Source of the DNA: Actinomarinicola tropica
Lineage (GTDB): Bacteria; Actinomycetota; Acidimicrobiia; Acidimicrobiales; SKKL01
Length of the DNA stretch: 64,000 bases
Direction of reading: 5' to 3'
Assembly: GCF_009650215.1 (NCBI RefSeq)
Contig: NZ_CP045851.1
Location: 248,001 to 312,000, forward strand
Shown here: positions 1 to 17,952 of the stretch, one piece after another
How positions within the stretch are numbered: the stretch's first letter is position 1
Layout of the letters: each line of letters begins with the position of its first letter
Made by a program: the position numbers and the translations under genes
Notes under the pieces: model-generated
What the model saw: only the letters and a program-made list of their open reading frames with translations
What the model was told of the DNA's origin: nothing
The model's database searches: none

Positions 1-243
1 GACCTGGTGCACCACCGCCGCATCCTCCGCGCCATGCGCGCCATGCGCACCGAGGTGCTCGAGCCGTCGCCGGGGCTCCTCCCCGAAGTCCTCGCGCTGA
101 TCGAGCACGCCGGGGAGCGCCAGGCGATCCGCGTGCTGCTCTCCGGGCGCCGGGTGGCCTACATCGGCGGGCTCGCCGCTGCGGCGACCGCGGCCGGGGC
201 CGGTGCGCTCGTCCTCGCCTCCCGGCACCGCCGCGCCTCCTGA
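1..243 (+). CDS. C-terminal part of an unidentified membrane-anchored protein (5' truncated)
   Basis: The frame is open from the left edge and ends at TGA 241-243, so only the last 80 codons are seen and the true start lies outside the window. The visible part is an Arg-rich helix-like segment (HRRILRAMRAMR), a neutral stretch, and one probable membrane segment near the end (about YIGGLAAAATAAGAGALVL) followed by a basic tail, as in proteins with a C-terminal anchor. I do not recognise the family; a short regulator anchored by one helix, such as an anti-sigma-like protein, is only a guess. A small hairpin (271-276 with 280-285) lies 28 bases after the stop and could end this transcript before the tRNA gene. 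Confidence 0.55.
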   Translation, partial: DLVHHRRILRAMRAMRTEVLEPSPGLLPEVLALIEHAGERQAIRVLLSGRRVAYIGGLAAAATAAGAGALVLASRHRRAS

Positions 244-290
244 CCCATCGCGACCCCGACCCGGCTGGATGGCTCCGGGGGAGCCGGTGC

Positions 291-296
291 TAGCCT
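291..296 (+). promoter_or_regulatory. Possible -10 element for tRNA-Trp
   Basis: TAGCCT fits the actinobacterial TAnnnT -10 pattern and lies 16 bases before the mature tRNA 5' end. No convincing -35 is seen at the right spacing. Confidence 0.35.
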
Positions 297-312
297 GTCC
301 GGGTTCAGCCCT

Positions 313-385
313 AGGGCAGTAGCTCAACTGGTAGAGCACCGGTCTCCAAAACCGGCGGTTGGGGGTTCGAGTCCCTCCTGCCCTG
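313..385 (+). tRNA. trnW: tRNA-Trp (anticodon CCA)
   Basis: A full cloverleaf can be drawn. The 7-bp acceptor stem pairs 313-319 with 378-384. The D arm starts at 322. The anticodon stem pairs 339-343 with 351-355 around the loop CTCCAAA, with anticodon CCA at 346-348. The T arm pairs 361-365 with 373-377 around TTCGAGT. The discriminator base is G385 and CCA is not encoded. The anticodon reads UGG, so this is tRNA-Trp. Its position just before secE-nusG is a common bacterial arrangement. Confidence 0.97.
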
Positions 386-455
386 CTTCGCAGCGTGCGC
401 GTCGACGCCCCGGCGGCGACGTGGTGCGCCCCCCGTCACGCAAAGGTTGCCCTCG

Positions 456-764
456 ATGGCGATGAACCGAGAACAGAAGCGCATGATGCAGCGCCAGGGC
501 CAGGTGGACGCCGAGGGCGCACCCGTCGCCCAGCGTCGCCAGCCGCAGCGGCCGCCGCAGAAGCAGCAGAAGGAGGAGCGCACCAAGCCGGCGCAGTTCC
601 TCCGCGAGGTGCGCGCCGAGCTCCGCAAGGTCGCCTGGCCGACCCGCTCCGAGGTCATCAACTACTCGATCATCACCCTCGTGGCGATCGTCGTGATGAC
701 CGCCTTCGTCGCCCTGCTCGACTGGGGCTTCGGCGAAGGCATCCTCTGGATCATCGACCGATGA
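456..764 (+). CDS. secE: Preprotein translocase subunit SecE
   Basis: SecE is the small clamp subunit of the SecYEG channel in the cytoplasmic membrane. The 102-residue product has a hydrophilic, Gln/Arg-rich N-terminal half, then the signature [16 protein letters not shown], then a single membrane helix (about [19 protein letters not shown]). I chose ATG 456 because AAAGG at 442-446 sits about 9 bases upstream; an in-frame TTG at 447 directly abuts that site and ATG 462 is also possible. The stop TGA overlaps the nusG start (ATGA), which suggests coupled translation. The order secE-nusG-rplK-rplA is the classical one. Confidence 0.95.
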   Translation: MAMNREQKRMMQRQGQVDAEGAPVAQRRQPQRPPQKQQKEERTKPAQFLREVRAELRKVAWPTRSEVINYSIITLVAIVVMTAFVALLDWGFGEGILWIIDR

Positions 765-1567
765 GCCACCCCGACACGAACGACACCATGAGCGAGATCG
801 AGAACACCACCGCCGTCGGCGACACCACCGAGACCCTCGACGCCGAGGTCGAGCCCGAGGTCGCCGAGGGCGCCGCCCCCGCCGAGGGCACCGACGTCAC
901 CGAGCCGGAGGACGCCGCGGCCGAGGCCGACGCCGTCGACACCGCGTCCGACGAGGACGCGGAGGCCACCGACGCCGACGAGCTGCTCGAGGAGGCCGCC
1001 CCGCGGCCCCAGAGCCCCTTCGACCGGCCCGGCCGCTGGTACGTCGTCCACACGCAGTCGGGCTACGAGAAGAAGGTCAAGCAGAACCTCGAGGCCCGCA
1101 CCACCTCCATGAACATGGAGGACCGCATCCACGAGGTCGTCATCCCGATGGAGGACGTCGTCGAGGTCAAGGCGGGCAAGAAGGTCGTCAGCCAGAAGAA
1201 GATGTTCCCCGGCTACCTGCTCGTGCGCTGCGAGCTGGACGACGACTCGTGGTACGTCATCCGCAACACGCCGGGCGTCACCGGGTTCGTCGGCCAGGGC
1301 GCGAAGCCCTCGCCCCTGCCCCGCCGCGACGTCGAGAACTTCCTCCAGGTGAAGGTCGAGGGCGAGGAGGTCCCGGCGAAGCGGGGCAAGCCGCGCCTCG
1401 AGTACGAGCTCGGCGAGACCGTCCGGGTCAAGGAGGGTCCGTTCGCCGACTTCTCCGGCGAGGTGGTCGAGCTCAACGAGGACCAGCTGAAGGTCAAGGT
1501 CCTCGTCAACATCTTCGGCCGCGAGACGCCGGTCGAGCTGGAGTTCTCCCAGATCGCCAAGCTCTAG
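761..1567 (+). CDS. nusG: Transcription elongation/antitermination factor NusG with acidic N-terminal extension
   Basis: NusG binds RNA polymerase and links it to Rho or to the ribosome. The 268-residue product carries an extra acidic, Ala/Glu/Asp-rich region of about 85 residues before the NGN domain, which begins near W93 ([15 protein letters not shown]) and includes [11 protein letters not shown]. The C-terminal KOW domain contains [15 protein letters not shown]. Such N-terminal extensions are known in actinobacterial NusG. ATG 761 overlaps the secE stop; ATG 788 is an alternative start. The next gene, rplK, follows after 128 bases with no clear promoter. Confidence 0.96.
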   Translation: MSHPDTNDTMSEIENTTAVGDTTETLDAEVEPEVAEGAAPAEGTDVTEPEDAAAEADAVDTASDEDAEATDADELLEEAAPRPQSPFDRPGRWYVVHTQSGYEKKVKQNLEARTTSMNMEDRIHEVVIPMEDVVEVKAGKKVVSQKKMFPGYLLVRCELDDDSWYVIRNTPGVTGFVGQGAKPSPLPRRDVENFLQVKVEGEEVPAKRGKPRLEYELGETVRVKEGPFADFSGEVVELNEDQLKVKVLVNIFGRETPVELEFSQIAKL

Positions 1568-1695
1568 CGGTCGGGCGCGCTGCGGCGAGTTGGCAGCGCC
1601 CCACCTGCTACGGCAGACTTGTCCGTCGCCCCGAGCCCGGGGCCCGTTGTCGTGCCGCGCCGCCCGCGGCTCTCCGAGGTAGAGGAACACCCCCC

Positions 1696-2124
1696 ATGGC
1701 CAAGAAGAAGGTCCTCGCGGTCGTCAAGATCCAGATCCCGGCCGGCAGCGCCACCCCGGCGCCGCCCGTCGGTACCGCACTGGGCCCGCACGGCGTGGCG
1801 ATCATGGACTTCTGCAAGGAGTACAACGCCCGCACCGAGGCGCAGCGGGGCACGATCATCCCGGTCGAGATCACGGTGTTCGAGGACCGCTCGTTCACCT
1901 TCATCACCAAGACGCCCCCGACGCCGGTGCTCATCCGTGAGGCCGCCGGCATCGACAAGGGGTCCCAGACCCCCGGCAAGGACGGCGCCGGCTCGATCTC
2001 CCAGGCCCAGCTCACCGAGATCGCCCAGACCAAGATGCCGGACCTGAACGCCAACGACCTCGAGGCCGCCAAGCTCCAGGTCGCCGGCACCGCCCGCTCG
2101 ATGGGCATCACCGTCGAGGGCTGA
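1696..2124 (+). CDS. rplK: 50S ribosomal protein L11
   Basis: L11 binds 23S rRNA in the GTPase-associated centre, next to the L10-L7/L12 stalk. The 142-residue product has the normal family length. The start [17 protein letters not shown] and the proline-rich hinge ([16 protein letters not shown]) are typical of the N-terminal domain, and the C-terminal RNA-binding domain runs from about KTPPTPVLI to the end. An AGAGGA-like ribosome-binding site (around 1680-1686) precedes ATG 1696. rplA follows 88 bases later, the usual L11-L1 pair. Confidence 0.97.
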   Translation: MAKKKVLAVVKIQIPAGSATPAPPVGTALGPHGVAIMDFCKEYNARTEAQRGTIIPVEITVFEDRSFTFITKTPPTPVLIREAAGIDKGSQTPGKDGAGSISQAQLTEIAQTKMPDLNANDLEAAKLQVAGTARSMGITVEG

Positions 2125-2212
2125 TCCACCCTCCGGGCCTGCCCGGAGCTCCGAGACCACCACGCACCGGGACGACCTCGCCCGGGCGTCGAGACCACAC
2201 GAGGGAGCCAGA

Positions 2213-2923
2213 ATGGCGAAGGGCAAGAAGTACTCCGACGCGGCCAAGAAGTACGACCGCGACCACCTCCACAGCGCCGCCGAGGCGCTCGACCTCGTCC
2301 GGCAGCTGGCCACGGCCGGCTTCGACGAGACCGTCGAGCTCGCGGTGCGCCTCGGGGTCGATCCCCGCAAGGCCGACCAGATGGTGCGCGGCACCGTCGC
2401 GCTGCCGTCGGGCACCGGCAAGGACGTCCGCATCGCGGTGTTCGCCCAGGGCGATGCCGCCGCGGCGGCCCGTGAGGCCGGTGCCGACCACGTCGGCGCC
2501 GACGACCTCGCCGCCGAGGTCGAGGGCGGCATGCTCGACTTCGACGTGGCGATCGCCACCCCCGACCAGATGCCGAACGTGGGCAAGCTCGGCCGGGTGC
2601 TCGGTCCCCGCGGCCTCATGCCGAACCCGAAGACCGGCACCGTCACCACCGACGTCGCGAAGGCCGTCGCCGACTTCAAGGGCGGCAAGGTCGAGTACCG
2701 CACCGACCGCTACGGCAACGTGCACGTGCCGCTCGGCAAGGTCTCGTTCACCTCCGACGCCCTCGGCGACAACCTCGGCGCGGTCATGGAGGAGCTCCAG
2801 CGGGCGAAGCCCGCGTCGGCCAAGGGCCGCTACGTCCGCCGCATCACCGTGAGCTCGACGATGGGCCCCGGCATCAAGGTCGATCCCAACCGGATCCGAC
2901 CCGATGAGGCCGCCACCGCCTGA
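2213..2923 (+). CDS. rplA: 50S ribosomal protein L1
   Basis: L1 forms the mobile L1 stalk at the E site; in other bacteria it also represses the L11-L1 mRNA. The 236-residue product matches the usual length and shows the conserved block [28 protein letters not shown] ribosome-binding site lies just upstream of ATG 2213. It is cotranscribed by position with rplK; a 272-base leader separates it from rplJ. Confidence 0.97.
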   Translation: MAKGKKYSDAAKKYDRDHLHSAAEALDLVRQLATAGFDETVELAVRLGVDPRKADQMVRGTVALPSGTGKDVRIAVFAQGDAAAAAREAGADHVGADDLAAEVEGGMLDFDVAIATPDQMPNVGKLGRVLGPRGLMPNPKTGTVTTDVAKAVADFKGGKVEYRTDRYGNVHVPLGKVSFTSDALGDNLGAVMEELQRAKPASAKGRYVRRITVSSTMGPGIKVDPNRIRPDEAATA

Positions 2924-3195
2924 CCCGGGTACACTCGCCCGCTGCTGAACGTCCGGCGCCACCCCCTCCCGGGGCCGGCGACGGGCCACAACCGATCTGC
3001 TCGCCGTAGACATCCGGTGCACCGCCCCTGCGGGTGGTGCCGAAGAGGCCCCAGGCCTGCCCGACGAGGCGGACTCTCCTTCCACGGGGCGCCCGCGCAC
3101 GTCTGTTGCGAGCGCCCCGTCGTGCTCTCCGGGGCACGACCCCACCGGCTCCGCCGCCCGGCGACGGAGCCCCGAGCAACTGGAAGGAGGTGCTG
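2924..3195 (+). promoter_or_regulatory. rplJ leader, candidate L10-binding autoregulatory region
   Basis: This 272-base gap before rplJ holds a possible -10 (TACACT, 2930-2935) and two strong hairpins. The first pairs 3084-3092 with 3112-3120 (9 bp). The second pairs 3119-3125 with 3134-3140 (7 bp). They share bases 3119-3120, so they either stack or compete. In many bacteria the rplJ leader binds the L10-L7/L12 complex to control translation. Position and folding fit that role, but I cannot confirm the conserved L10-leader core by eye. Confidence 0.45.
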
Positions 3196-3966
3196 ATGGA
3201 GAACCCGAGATCCGAGAAGGTCGCGGTCGTCGAGGAGGTGAAGGCCCGCTTCGCCGAGTCCGACGCCGTGCTGCTGACCGAGTACCGGGGCCTCGACGTG
3301 AAGGCCATCTCCGAGCTGCGGCGTGCCCTCAGCGCGGCGGGCGGCGACTACAAGGTCTACAAGAACACGCTCGTCGGCTTCGCGACCCGTGAGCTGGGGC
3401 TCGAGCTCGACGAGATGCTCACCGGCCCCACCGCGATCGCCTTCATCGCCACCCAGCCCGACGGCACCCCGGGCGACCCGGTCAACGTGGCCAAGGCGCT
3501 GCGTGACTTCGCCCGTGCCAACCCGAACCTGGTGGTGAAGGGCGGCGTGCTCGGCGAGAACCTGCTGTCGGCCGACGAGGCCAAGGCGCTCGCCGACGTC
3601 GCACCTCGCGAGGAGCTGCTGGCCCGGCTGGCCGGCGGTCTCGCCGCCCCGCTGCAGCAGTTCGCCGGCCTCTTGCAGGCGCTGCCCCGCAACTTCGCCT
3701 ACGGCCTGTCGGCGCTCATCGAGCAGGGCGGTGCGCCGGGTGCACCGGCCGCCCCCGCCGAGGACGCCGCTCCCGCCGCGGACGACACCAGCGACACCAC
3801 CGCCGAGGCCGCTCCGGCCGAGGACGAGACCACCCCCGAGGCCACCGAGGCCTCCGAGGGCACCACCGAGGCCGCCGAGGCCGACGACACCGAGACCGCG
3901 GTCGCCGAGGGCGACAGCGGCGAGACCCCCGTCGCCGAGGGCGACGGCGACGAGAAGGAGGCCTGA
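3196..3966 (+). CDS. rplJ: 50S ribosomal protein L10 with long acidic C-terminal tail
   Basis: L10 anchors the L7/L12 dimers of the ribosomal stalk and is usually the autoregulator of its operon. The core ([19 protein letters not shown] through ALIEQGG, about residues 1-178) is a normal L10. About 78 further residues of almost only Ala, Glu, Asp, Thr and Pro follow, giving 256 residues against the usual 165-180. AAGGAGG at 3184-3190 directs ATG 3196; an in-frame GTG at 3190 overlaps that site and is unlikely. rplL begins 2 bases after the stop. Confidence 0.96.
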   Translation: MENPRSEKVAVVEEVKARFAESDAVLLTEYRGLDVKAISELRRALSAAGGDYKVYKNTLVGFATRELGLELDEMLTGPTAIAFIATQPDGTPGDPVNVAKALRDFARANPNLVVKGGVLGENLLSADEAKALADVAPREELLARLAGGLAAPLQQFAGLLQALPRNFAYGLSALIEQGGAPGAPAAPAEDAAPAADDTSDTTAEAAPAEDETTPEATEASEGTTEAAEADDTETAVAEGDSGETPVAEGDGDEKEA

Positions 3967-3968
3967 CC

Positions 3969-4355
3969 ATGGCGACCAAGGACGAGATCCTCGACGCGAT
4001 CTCCAACATGACCGTCCTCGAGCTGAGCGAGCTGCTCAAGGAGTTCGAGGAGCGCTTCGGCGTCACCGCGGCGGCCCCGGTGGCCGTGGCCGCGGCGGGC
4101 GCCCCGGCGGCGGGCGGCGGCGACGCCGGTGCCGCCGAGGAGCAGGACGAGTTCGACGTCGTCCTCACGGGCGCCGGCGACAAGAAGATCCAGGTCATCA
4201 AGGAGGTGCGCGGGCTCACCAACCTCGGTCTCAAGGAGGCCAAGGACCTGGTGGACAACGCGCCCAAGCCCGTGCTCGAGAAGGTGTCCAAGGAGGACGC
4301 CGAGAAGGCCAAGGAGGCCCTCGAGGGCGCCGGCGCCACCGTCGAGCTCAAGTAG
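3969..4355 (+). CDS. rplL: 50S ribosomal protein L7/L12
   Basis: L7/L12 is the multicopy stalk protein that recruits and stimulates translational GTPases. The 128-residue product has the N-terminal dimerisation helix region ([21 protein letters not shown]), an Ala/Gly-rich hinge, and the conserved C-terminal domain ([21 protein letters not shown], ending TVELK). It starts 2 bases after the rplJ stop, so the pair is probably coupled. A perfect GC-rich hairpin lies 37 bases downstream. Confidence 0.97.
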   Translation: MATKDEILDAISNMTVLELSELLKEFEERFGVTAAAPVAVAAAGAPAAGGGDAGAAEEQDEFDVVLTGAGDKKIQVIKEVRGLTNLGLKEAKDLVDNAPKPVLEKVSKEDAEKAKEALEGAGATVELK

Positions 4356-4392
4356 CAGCGTCCGCGGCGCACGCCGCCGCCGACCGTCGTCG

Positions 4393-4419
4393 CCGCCCGG
4401 CCCTCCGTGGGCCGGGCGG
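4393..4419 (+). terminator. Hairpin after rplL (terminator or attenuator)
   Basis: An 11-bp perfect stem pairs 4393-4403 with 4409-4419 around a 5-base loop. No T-run follows, so it may reduce rather than stop transcription between rplL and rpoB. It lies in the 355-base gap 4356-4710, which also holds two promoter-like sites and no gene. Confidence 0.5.
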
Positions 4420-4470
4420 TGGCGCGCCCGGGGCGCGGTGGTCGACACGGGATCGCAACCGCCGAGAACC

Positions 4471-4499
4471 TTGACCGCCGGGCGCGGCCGTCATACCCT
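4471..4499 (+). promoter_or_regulatory. Candidate upstream promoter P1 of rpoBC
   Basis: A -35 TTGACC (4471-4476) and a -10 TACCCT (4494-4499) are separated by 17 bases, which fits an SigA-type actinobacterial promoter. It lies after the rplL hairpin and about 210 bases before rpoB. Confidence 0.5.
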
Positions 4500-4572
4500 C
4501 CTCCGAAATCGAGTGCGGCCCCTGGTTCTGCGGGGGCTGCGGGCCACGGGTCGACCCGGCGGAACACGCGGG

Positions 4573-4600
4573 TTGACCTTTGGCGTGTGCCGTCGATAAC
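4573..4600 (+). promoter_or_regulatory. Candidate proximal promoter P2 of rpoBC
   Basis: A -35 TTGACC (4573-4578) and a -10 GATAAC (4595-4600) are separated by 16 bases. The -35 is identical to that of P1, 102 bases upstream. The predicted leader to rpoB would be about 100 bases long. Confidence 0.55.
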
Positions 4601-4710
4601 CTCGTACGTTGCCGTGCACGCCCGCCCGCCTCGCCGTCCCGCCCCGGTGATCGCCGCGCGCCTCCGCTCGGCGATCCTGCCCGCGCCTCTCCACGTCTGA
4701 GGAGTCGTCC

Positions 4711-8313
<3,603 letters not shown>

Positions 8314-8323
8314 GAGGACACAC

Positions 8324-12259
<3,936 letters not shown>

Positions 12260-12271
12260 CACACCAGGCGG

Positions 12272-12303
12272 CCCCTCCCGCGGATCCTCGCGGGAGGGGT
12301 TTG
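12272..12303 (+). terminator. Rho-independent-type terminator after rpoC
   Basis: An 11-bp perfect GC-rich stem (12272-12282 with 12289-12299) with loop GATCCT is followed by TTTG, and it lies 12 bases after the rpoC stop. The T-run is short, as is common in high-GC Actinobacteria. Confidence 0.75.
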
Positions 12304-12330
12304 CCGGATCCCGTCCCACCCCCGTAGGAT
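12301..12330 (+). promoter_or_regulatory. Candidate promoter of the str operon (rpsL)
   Basis: TTGCCG (12301-12306) and TAGGAT (12325-12330) are spaced by 18 bases. The site directly abuts the rpoC terminator and would give a leader of about 60 bases before rpsL. Confidence 0.5.
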
Positions 12331-12396
12331 GTCCGACCGGCCCTGTGCGCCGTCGCGCACGGCCGTCCCCACACCGAACCGCCTGAGAGGTCGTCA

Positions 12397-12768
12397 GTGC
12401 CCACCATCCAGCAGCTGGTCCGCAAGGGCCGCAAGTCCAAGCCCGTCAAGGGCAAGACTCCTGCCCTGAAGGGCGCGCCCCAGCGGCGTGGTGTGTGCAC
12501 GCGCGTCTACACCAACACCCCGAAGAAGCCGAACTCGGCGCTCCGCAAGGTGGCCCGTGTCCGCCTCTCGAGCGGCATCGAGGTCACGGCCTACATCCCG
12601 GGTGAGGGCCACAACCTCCAGGAGCACTCGATCGTGCTCGTCCGCGGCGGTCGTGTGAAGGACCTCCCGGGCGTCCGCTACAAGATCATCCGCGGCACCC
12701 TCGACACGTCGGGCGTCCGCGACCGCAAGCAGGCCCGTAGCCGCTACGGCGCCAAGAAGGAAGGCTGA
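12397..12768 (+). CDS. rpsL: 30S ribosomal protein S12
   Basis: S12 sits at the decoding site and controls accuracy; it is the target of streptomycin-resistance mutations. The 123-residue product has the expected length and the conserved block [17 protein letters not shown], with the wild-type Lys of the streptomycin region, and a second conserved region around [15 protein letters not shown]. The start is GTG 12397, preceded by GAGAGG (12385-12390), and the family N-terminus MPTIQQLVR matches exactly. It leads the str operon and rpsG begins 2 bases after its stop. Confidence 0.97.
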   Translation: MPTIQQLVRKGRKSKPVKGKTPALKGAPQRRGVCTRVYTNTPKKPNSALRKVARVRLSSGIEVTAYIPGEGHNLQEHSIVLVRGGRVKDLPGVRYKIIRGTLDTSGVRDRKQARSRYGAKKEG

Positions 12769-12770
12769 TC

Positions 12771-13241
12771 ATGCCGCGCAAGGGTCCCGCGCCGCGCCGC
12801 GAGCTGATGCCGGATCCGGTCTACCGATCGGTCCTCGTCACCCAGATCGTCAACAAGATCCTCCAGCGTGGCAAGCGCTCGCTCGCCGAGAAGATCGTCT
12901 ACGACGCGCTCGCCATCGTCGAGCAGAAGACCGGCTCCGAGCCGATCGGCGCCCTGAAGCGCGCCATCGACAACGTGAAGCCGCAGCTCGAGGTCAAGAG
13001 CCGCCGCGTCGGTGGCGCCACCTACCAGGTGCCGGTCGAGGTGCGGCCCCGCCGGGCCAACACCCTCGCCATCCGCTGGGTGGTCGGCTACTCCCGCCAG
13101 CGCCGTGAGCGCACGATGGCCGAGCGCCTCGCCAACGAGATCCTGGACGCCAGCAACGGCATCGGGGCCTCGGTGAAGCGCCGCGAGGACATGCACAAGA
13201 TGGCCGAGTCCAACAAGGCGTTCGCCCACTACCGCTGGTAG
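12771..13241 (+). CDS. rpsG: 30S ribosomal protein S7
   Basis: S7 nucleates assembly of the 30S head and lies near the E site; in E. coli it is the str-operon repressor. The 156-residue product matches the family throughout ([20 protein letters not shown], ending FAHYRW). AAGGAAGG overlaps the end of rpsL and serves ATG 12771. A 135-base gap follows before fusA; it holds a hairpin (13273-13279 with 13297-13303, then 3 more pairs) and no gene. Confidence 0.97.
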   Translation: MPRKGPAPRRELMPDPVYRSVLVTQIVNKILQRGKRSLAEKIVYDALAIVEQKTGSEPIGALKRAIDNVKPQLEVKSRRVGGATYQVPVEVRPRRANTLAIRWVVGYSRQRRERTMAERLANEILDASNGIGASVKRREDMHKMAESNKAFAHYRW

Positions 13242-13376
13242 CCGTCGCCGCTCGCTCTCGTCACGTCGGCGTCGCCGTGTCCCGCTCACCCGAGGGCACG
13301 GCGTCGCTGCGTTCCGAGGCCTCTTCTCCACCCCGCCCCCTCCGCCCCACGAACGACGCGAAGCAGAGAGTCGAAG

Positions 13377-15461
<2,085 letters not shown>

Positions 15462-15517
15462 CCACCACCCGCACTCGTCCCCCTCAGGAACGTCCAGAAA
15501 GGTACCCAGGGACAGCC

Positions 15518-16708
15518 ATGTCGAAGGAAAAGTTCGAGCGTACGAAGCCGCATGTGAACATCGGGACCATGGGTCACATCGACCATGGGAAGACGACGTT
15601 GACGGCGGCGATCACGAAGGTGTTGGCGGAGGATGATCCGTCGCACAACTCGTTCACGGAGTTCGCGAACATCGACAAGGCTCCTGAGGAGCGTGAGCGT
15701 GGGATCACGATCAACATCTCCCATGTGGAGTACATGACCGAGAACCGGCACTACGCGCACGTGGACATGCCGGGCCACGCGGATTACATCAAGAACATGA
15801 TCACCGGTGCGGCGCAGGTCGATGGTGCGATTCTGGTGGTGTCGGCGGCGGATGGTCCGATGCCCCAGACTCGTGAGCACGTGTTGTTGGCTCGTCAGGT
15901 GGGTGTGCCGGCGATCGTGGTGGCGCTCAACAAGGTCGACATGGTCGATGACGAGGAGCTGTTGGATCTGGTGGAGCTGGAGGTGCGTGAGCTCCTCTCC
16001 GAGTACGAGTTCCCTGGTGATGACATCCCGGTGGTGAAGGTGTCGGCGCTGAAGGCCCTGGAGGGTGATGAGGCGGCGAAGGGTCAGATCCATGAGTTGA
16101 TGTCGGCGGTGGATGAGTACGTGCCGGAGCCGGATCGGGCGACCGACAAGCCGTTCTTGATGCCGATCGAGGATGTGTTCACGATCACGGGTCGTGGGAC
16201 GGTGGTGACGGGTCGTGTCGAGGCGGGTGTGATCAACACCGGCGACGAGATCGAGATCGTCGGGATCAAGCCGACGCAGAAGACGACGTGCACGGGCGTG
16301 GAGATGTTCCGCAAGATCCTCGATGAGGGTCGTGCGGGGGACAACATCGGTGCCCTGTTGCGGGGCACGAAGCGTGAGGAGGTGGAGCGTGGTCAGGTGC
16401 TGGCGGCGCCGGGCAGCATCACGCCGCACACCGATTTCGAGGCGCAGGTGTATGTGTTGACCAAGGAGGAGGGTGGCCGTCACAAGCCGTTCTTCTCGAA
16501 CTACCGGCCGCAGTTCTACTTCCGGACCACCGATGTGACCGGTCACATCGAGCTGCCGGAGGGGACCGAGATGTGCATGCCGGGTGACAACGCGACGATG
16601 AAGGTGGAGCTGATCCACCCGATCGCGATGGACGAGGGTCTGCGCTTCGCGATCCGCGAGGGTGGCCGCACCGTCGGTGCCGGCCGCGTCACCAAGATCC
16701 TCAAGTAA
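15518..16708 (+). CDS. tuf: Elongation factor Tu, with codon use unlike its neighbours
   Basis: EF-Tu delivers aminoacyl-tRNA to the ribosome. The 396-residue product shows G1 GHIDHGKTT (K25), G3 DMPGHADY and G4 NKVDM, and the normal three-domain length. AGGGA (15508-15512) precedes ATG 15518. The gene uses many TTG Leu, CGT Arg and GGT/GGG Gly codons, whereas fusA and rpsJ on either side use CTC/CTG, CGC and GGC. The last 60-80 bases return to the neighbour pattern. This may reflect replacement by or conversion with another tuf copy, or separate codon selection. Confidence 0.97.
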   Translation: MSKEKFERTKPHVNIGTMGHIDHGKTTLTAAITKVLAEDDPSHNSFTEFANIDKAPEERERGITINISHVEYMTENRHYAHVDMPGHADYIKNMITGAAQVDGAILVVSAADGPMPQTREHVLLARQVGVPAIVVALNKVDMVDDEELLDLVELEVRELLSEYEFPGDDIPVVKVSALKALEGDEAAKGQIHELMSAVDEYVPEPDRATDKPFLMPIEDVFTITGRGTVVTGRVEAGVINTGDEIEIVGIKPTQKTTCTGVEMFRKILDEGRAGDNIGALLRGTKREEVERGQVLAAPGSITPHTDFEAQVYVLTKEEGGRHKPFFSNYRPQFYFRTTDVTGHIELPEGTEMCMPGDNATMKVELIHPIAMDEGLRFAIREGGRTVGAGRVTKILK

Positions 16709-16715
16709 GGCAGAC

Positions 16716-17036
16716 ATGGCGAACGATCAGAAGATCCGCATCCGACTGAAGGCGTACGACCACGAGGTCATCGACCAGTCGACCCGCAAGATCGTCGAGA
16801 CGGTCCTGCGCACCCAGGCCACGATCCGTGGCCCCATCCCGCTTCCGACCGAGAAGCACCGGTACACGGTCATCCGTTCGCCGCACAAGGACAAGGACTC
16901 GCGCGAGCACTTCGAGATGCGCATCCACAAGCGCCTCCTCGACATCATCGAGCCGAGCCCGAAGACGGTCGACTCCCTCCAGCGCCTCGAGCTGCCGGCG
17001 GGTGTCGACATCGAGATCAAGATCCAGCAGGCCTAG
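16716..17036 (+). CDS. rpsJ: 30S ribosomal protein S10
   Basis: S10 is a 30S head protein that also binds NusB in antitermination. The 106-residue product begins [20 protein letters not shown] and is collinear with the family. TAAGG, overlapping the tuf stop, lies 5 bases before ATG 16716, so it belongs to the str operon. It is followed by a long perfect hairpin and then by unrelated genes; the usual partner rplC lies 10.7 kb away. Confidence 0.97.
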   Translation: MANDQKIRIRLKAYDHEVIDQSTRKIVETVLRTQATIRGPIPLPTEKHRYTVIRSPHKDKDSREHFEMRIHKRLLDIIEPSPKTVDSLQRLELPAGVDIEIKIQQA

Positions 17037-17059
17037 AGCCGCCCGGATCCGTTCTGCGC

Positions 17060-17091
17060 ACGAGGCCCCCGGGGTTCCCCGGGGGCCTCGT
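17060..17091 (+). terminator. Terminator after rpsJ, end of str operon
   Basis: A perfect 15-bp inverted repeat (17060-17074 with 17077-17091) is separated by only TT and lies 23 bases after the rpsJ stop. It has no T-run but is one of the strongest hairpins in the window. Confidence 0.7.
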
Positions 17092-17133
17092 CGCGTCCCG
17101 GCGCGAGAGGCGGCGACGCGCGAGGCTGGCCAG

Positions 17134-17559
17134 GTGGCCCGACCCCGCATGCGGCTCTCGGCGGCGACGCTCTCCTCGCCGGACGTGCCTCGGCTCGCGG
17201 CGTTCTACGAGGCCCTGCTCGGCTGGGACCGCGCCGACGACGAGCCGGGATGGGTGCGGCTACGGCCTCCTGCCGGTGGACCCGGGCTGTCGTTCCACGA
17301 CGACGGTTCGTTCCGTCCGCCCGTGTGGCCGTCGCAGGATGGAGAGCAGCGGATGACCGCGCACCTCGACATCGCGACGGATGACCTCGGCGCCGCCGTC
17401 GACCGGGCCGTGGAGCTCGGCGCATCGATCCACGAGCACCAACCGCAGGCCCACGTCCGTGTGATGGTCGACCCGGACGGGCATCCCTTCTGCCTGTTCC
17501 AGGGTCCCGCCCGTGGCGAGCACGACGGGGCCGACTGGAACGGCGTGGTCAGATCGTGA
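17134..17559 (+). CDS. VOC/glyoxalase-family protein
   Basis: The 141-residue product looks like a vicinal-oxygen-chelate protein. It has LSSPDVPRLAAFYEALLGW near the start, AHLDIATDDLGAAVDRAVELGA in the middle, and VRVMVDPDGHPFCLFQ near the end, which is the usual paired beta-alpha-beta-beta-beta layout. The substrate is unknown; many small actinobacterial members are annotated only as glyoxalase/bleomycin-resistance-like. GTG 17134 is preferred because GAGG (17122-17125) lies 8 bases upstream; ATG 17149 is the alternative. The stop overlaps the next start (GTGA), and this is the first gene of the accessory block. Confidence 0.8.
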   Translation: MARPRMRLSAATLSSPDVPRLAAFYEALLGWDRADDEPGWVRLRPPAGGPGLSFHDDGSFRPPVWPSQDGEQRMTAHLDIATDDLGAAVDRAVELGASIHEHQPQAHVRVMVDPDGHPFCLFQGPARGEHDGADWNGVVRS

Positions 17560-17921
17560 GCGGCGTGCCGTCCGCAGGGGGCGAGGTCGTGAGCGAGACC
17601 CTGCCGTTCGACGGGGGACGGCGGGTCACCGCTCACCTCCCGGTCGCGGCGCCCGAGGTGATCGTCTTCGCGGGCGACGGGCAGCTCGTCGCGCCCTGGG
17701 GCGCGGGGTTCCGGCCGTCCGGGCCGTTGCCCGACGTGCTGCCGCGCGCCTACCTGGTGGCGGGAACGGAGGAGCCGTTCTTCCGTGACAACGCGGGTCG
17801 GTGGGCGGAGGCGTTCGCGGCGGCGGGCGCCGATGTCGTGATGATCGAGCGACCGGGCGGCCACGGCGCCGCGTCCTGGCGCGACGAGCTGCCGGCGGTG
17901 ATCTCCTGGCTCGTCGGGTGA
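17556..17921 (+). pseudogene. Esterase-like alpha/beta hydrolase with internal deletion (no nucleophile motif)
   Basis: The 121-residue product joins an N-terminal part (EVIVFAGDGQLVAPWG) to a C-terminal part (PRAYLVAGTEEPFFRDNAGRW ... GGHGAASWRDELP). Both parts resemble enterochelin-esterase-type hydrolases, with the His of GGHG as the likely catalytic His. The middle of the fold, including the GxSxG nucleophile elbow, is missing, so the protein is less than half normal size. The join falls near residue 48 (WG/AGFRP) and the frame is kept, which suggests an in-frame deletion. It is probably inactive as a hydrolase. GTG 17556 overlaps the previous stop; GTG 17589 is also possible. Confidence 0.6.
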
Positions 17922-17952
17922 ACGGCCGGTGCCCGTGGGGAAGGGTCGTGAG

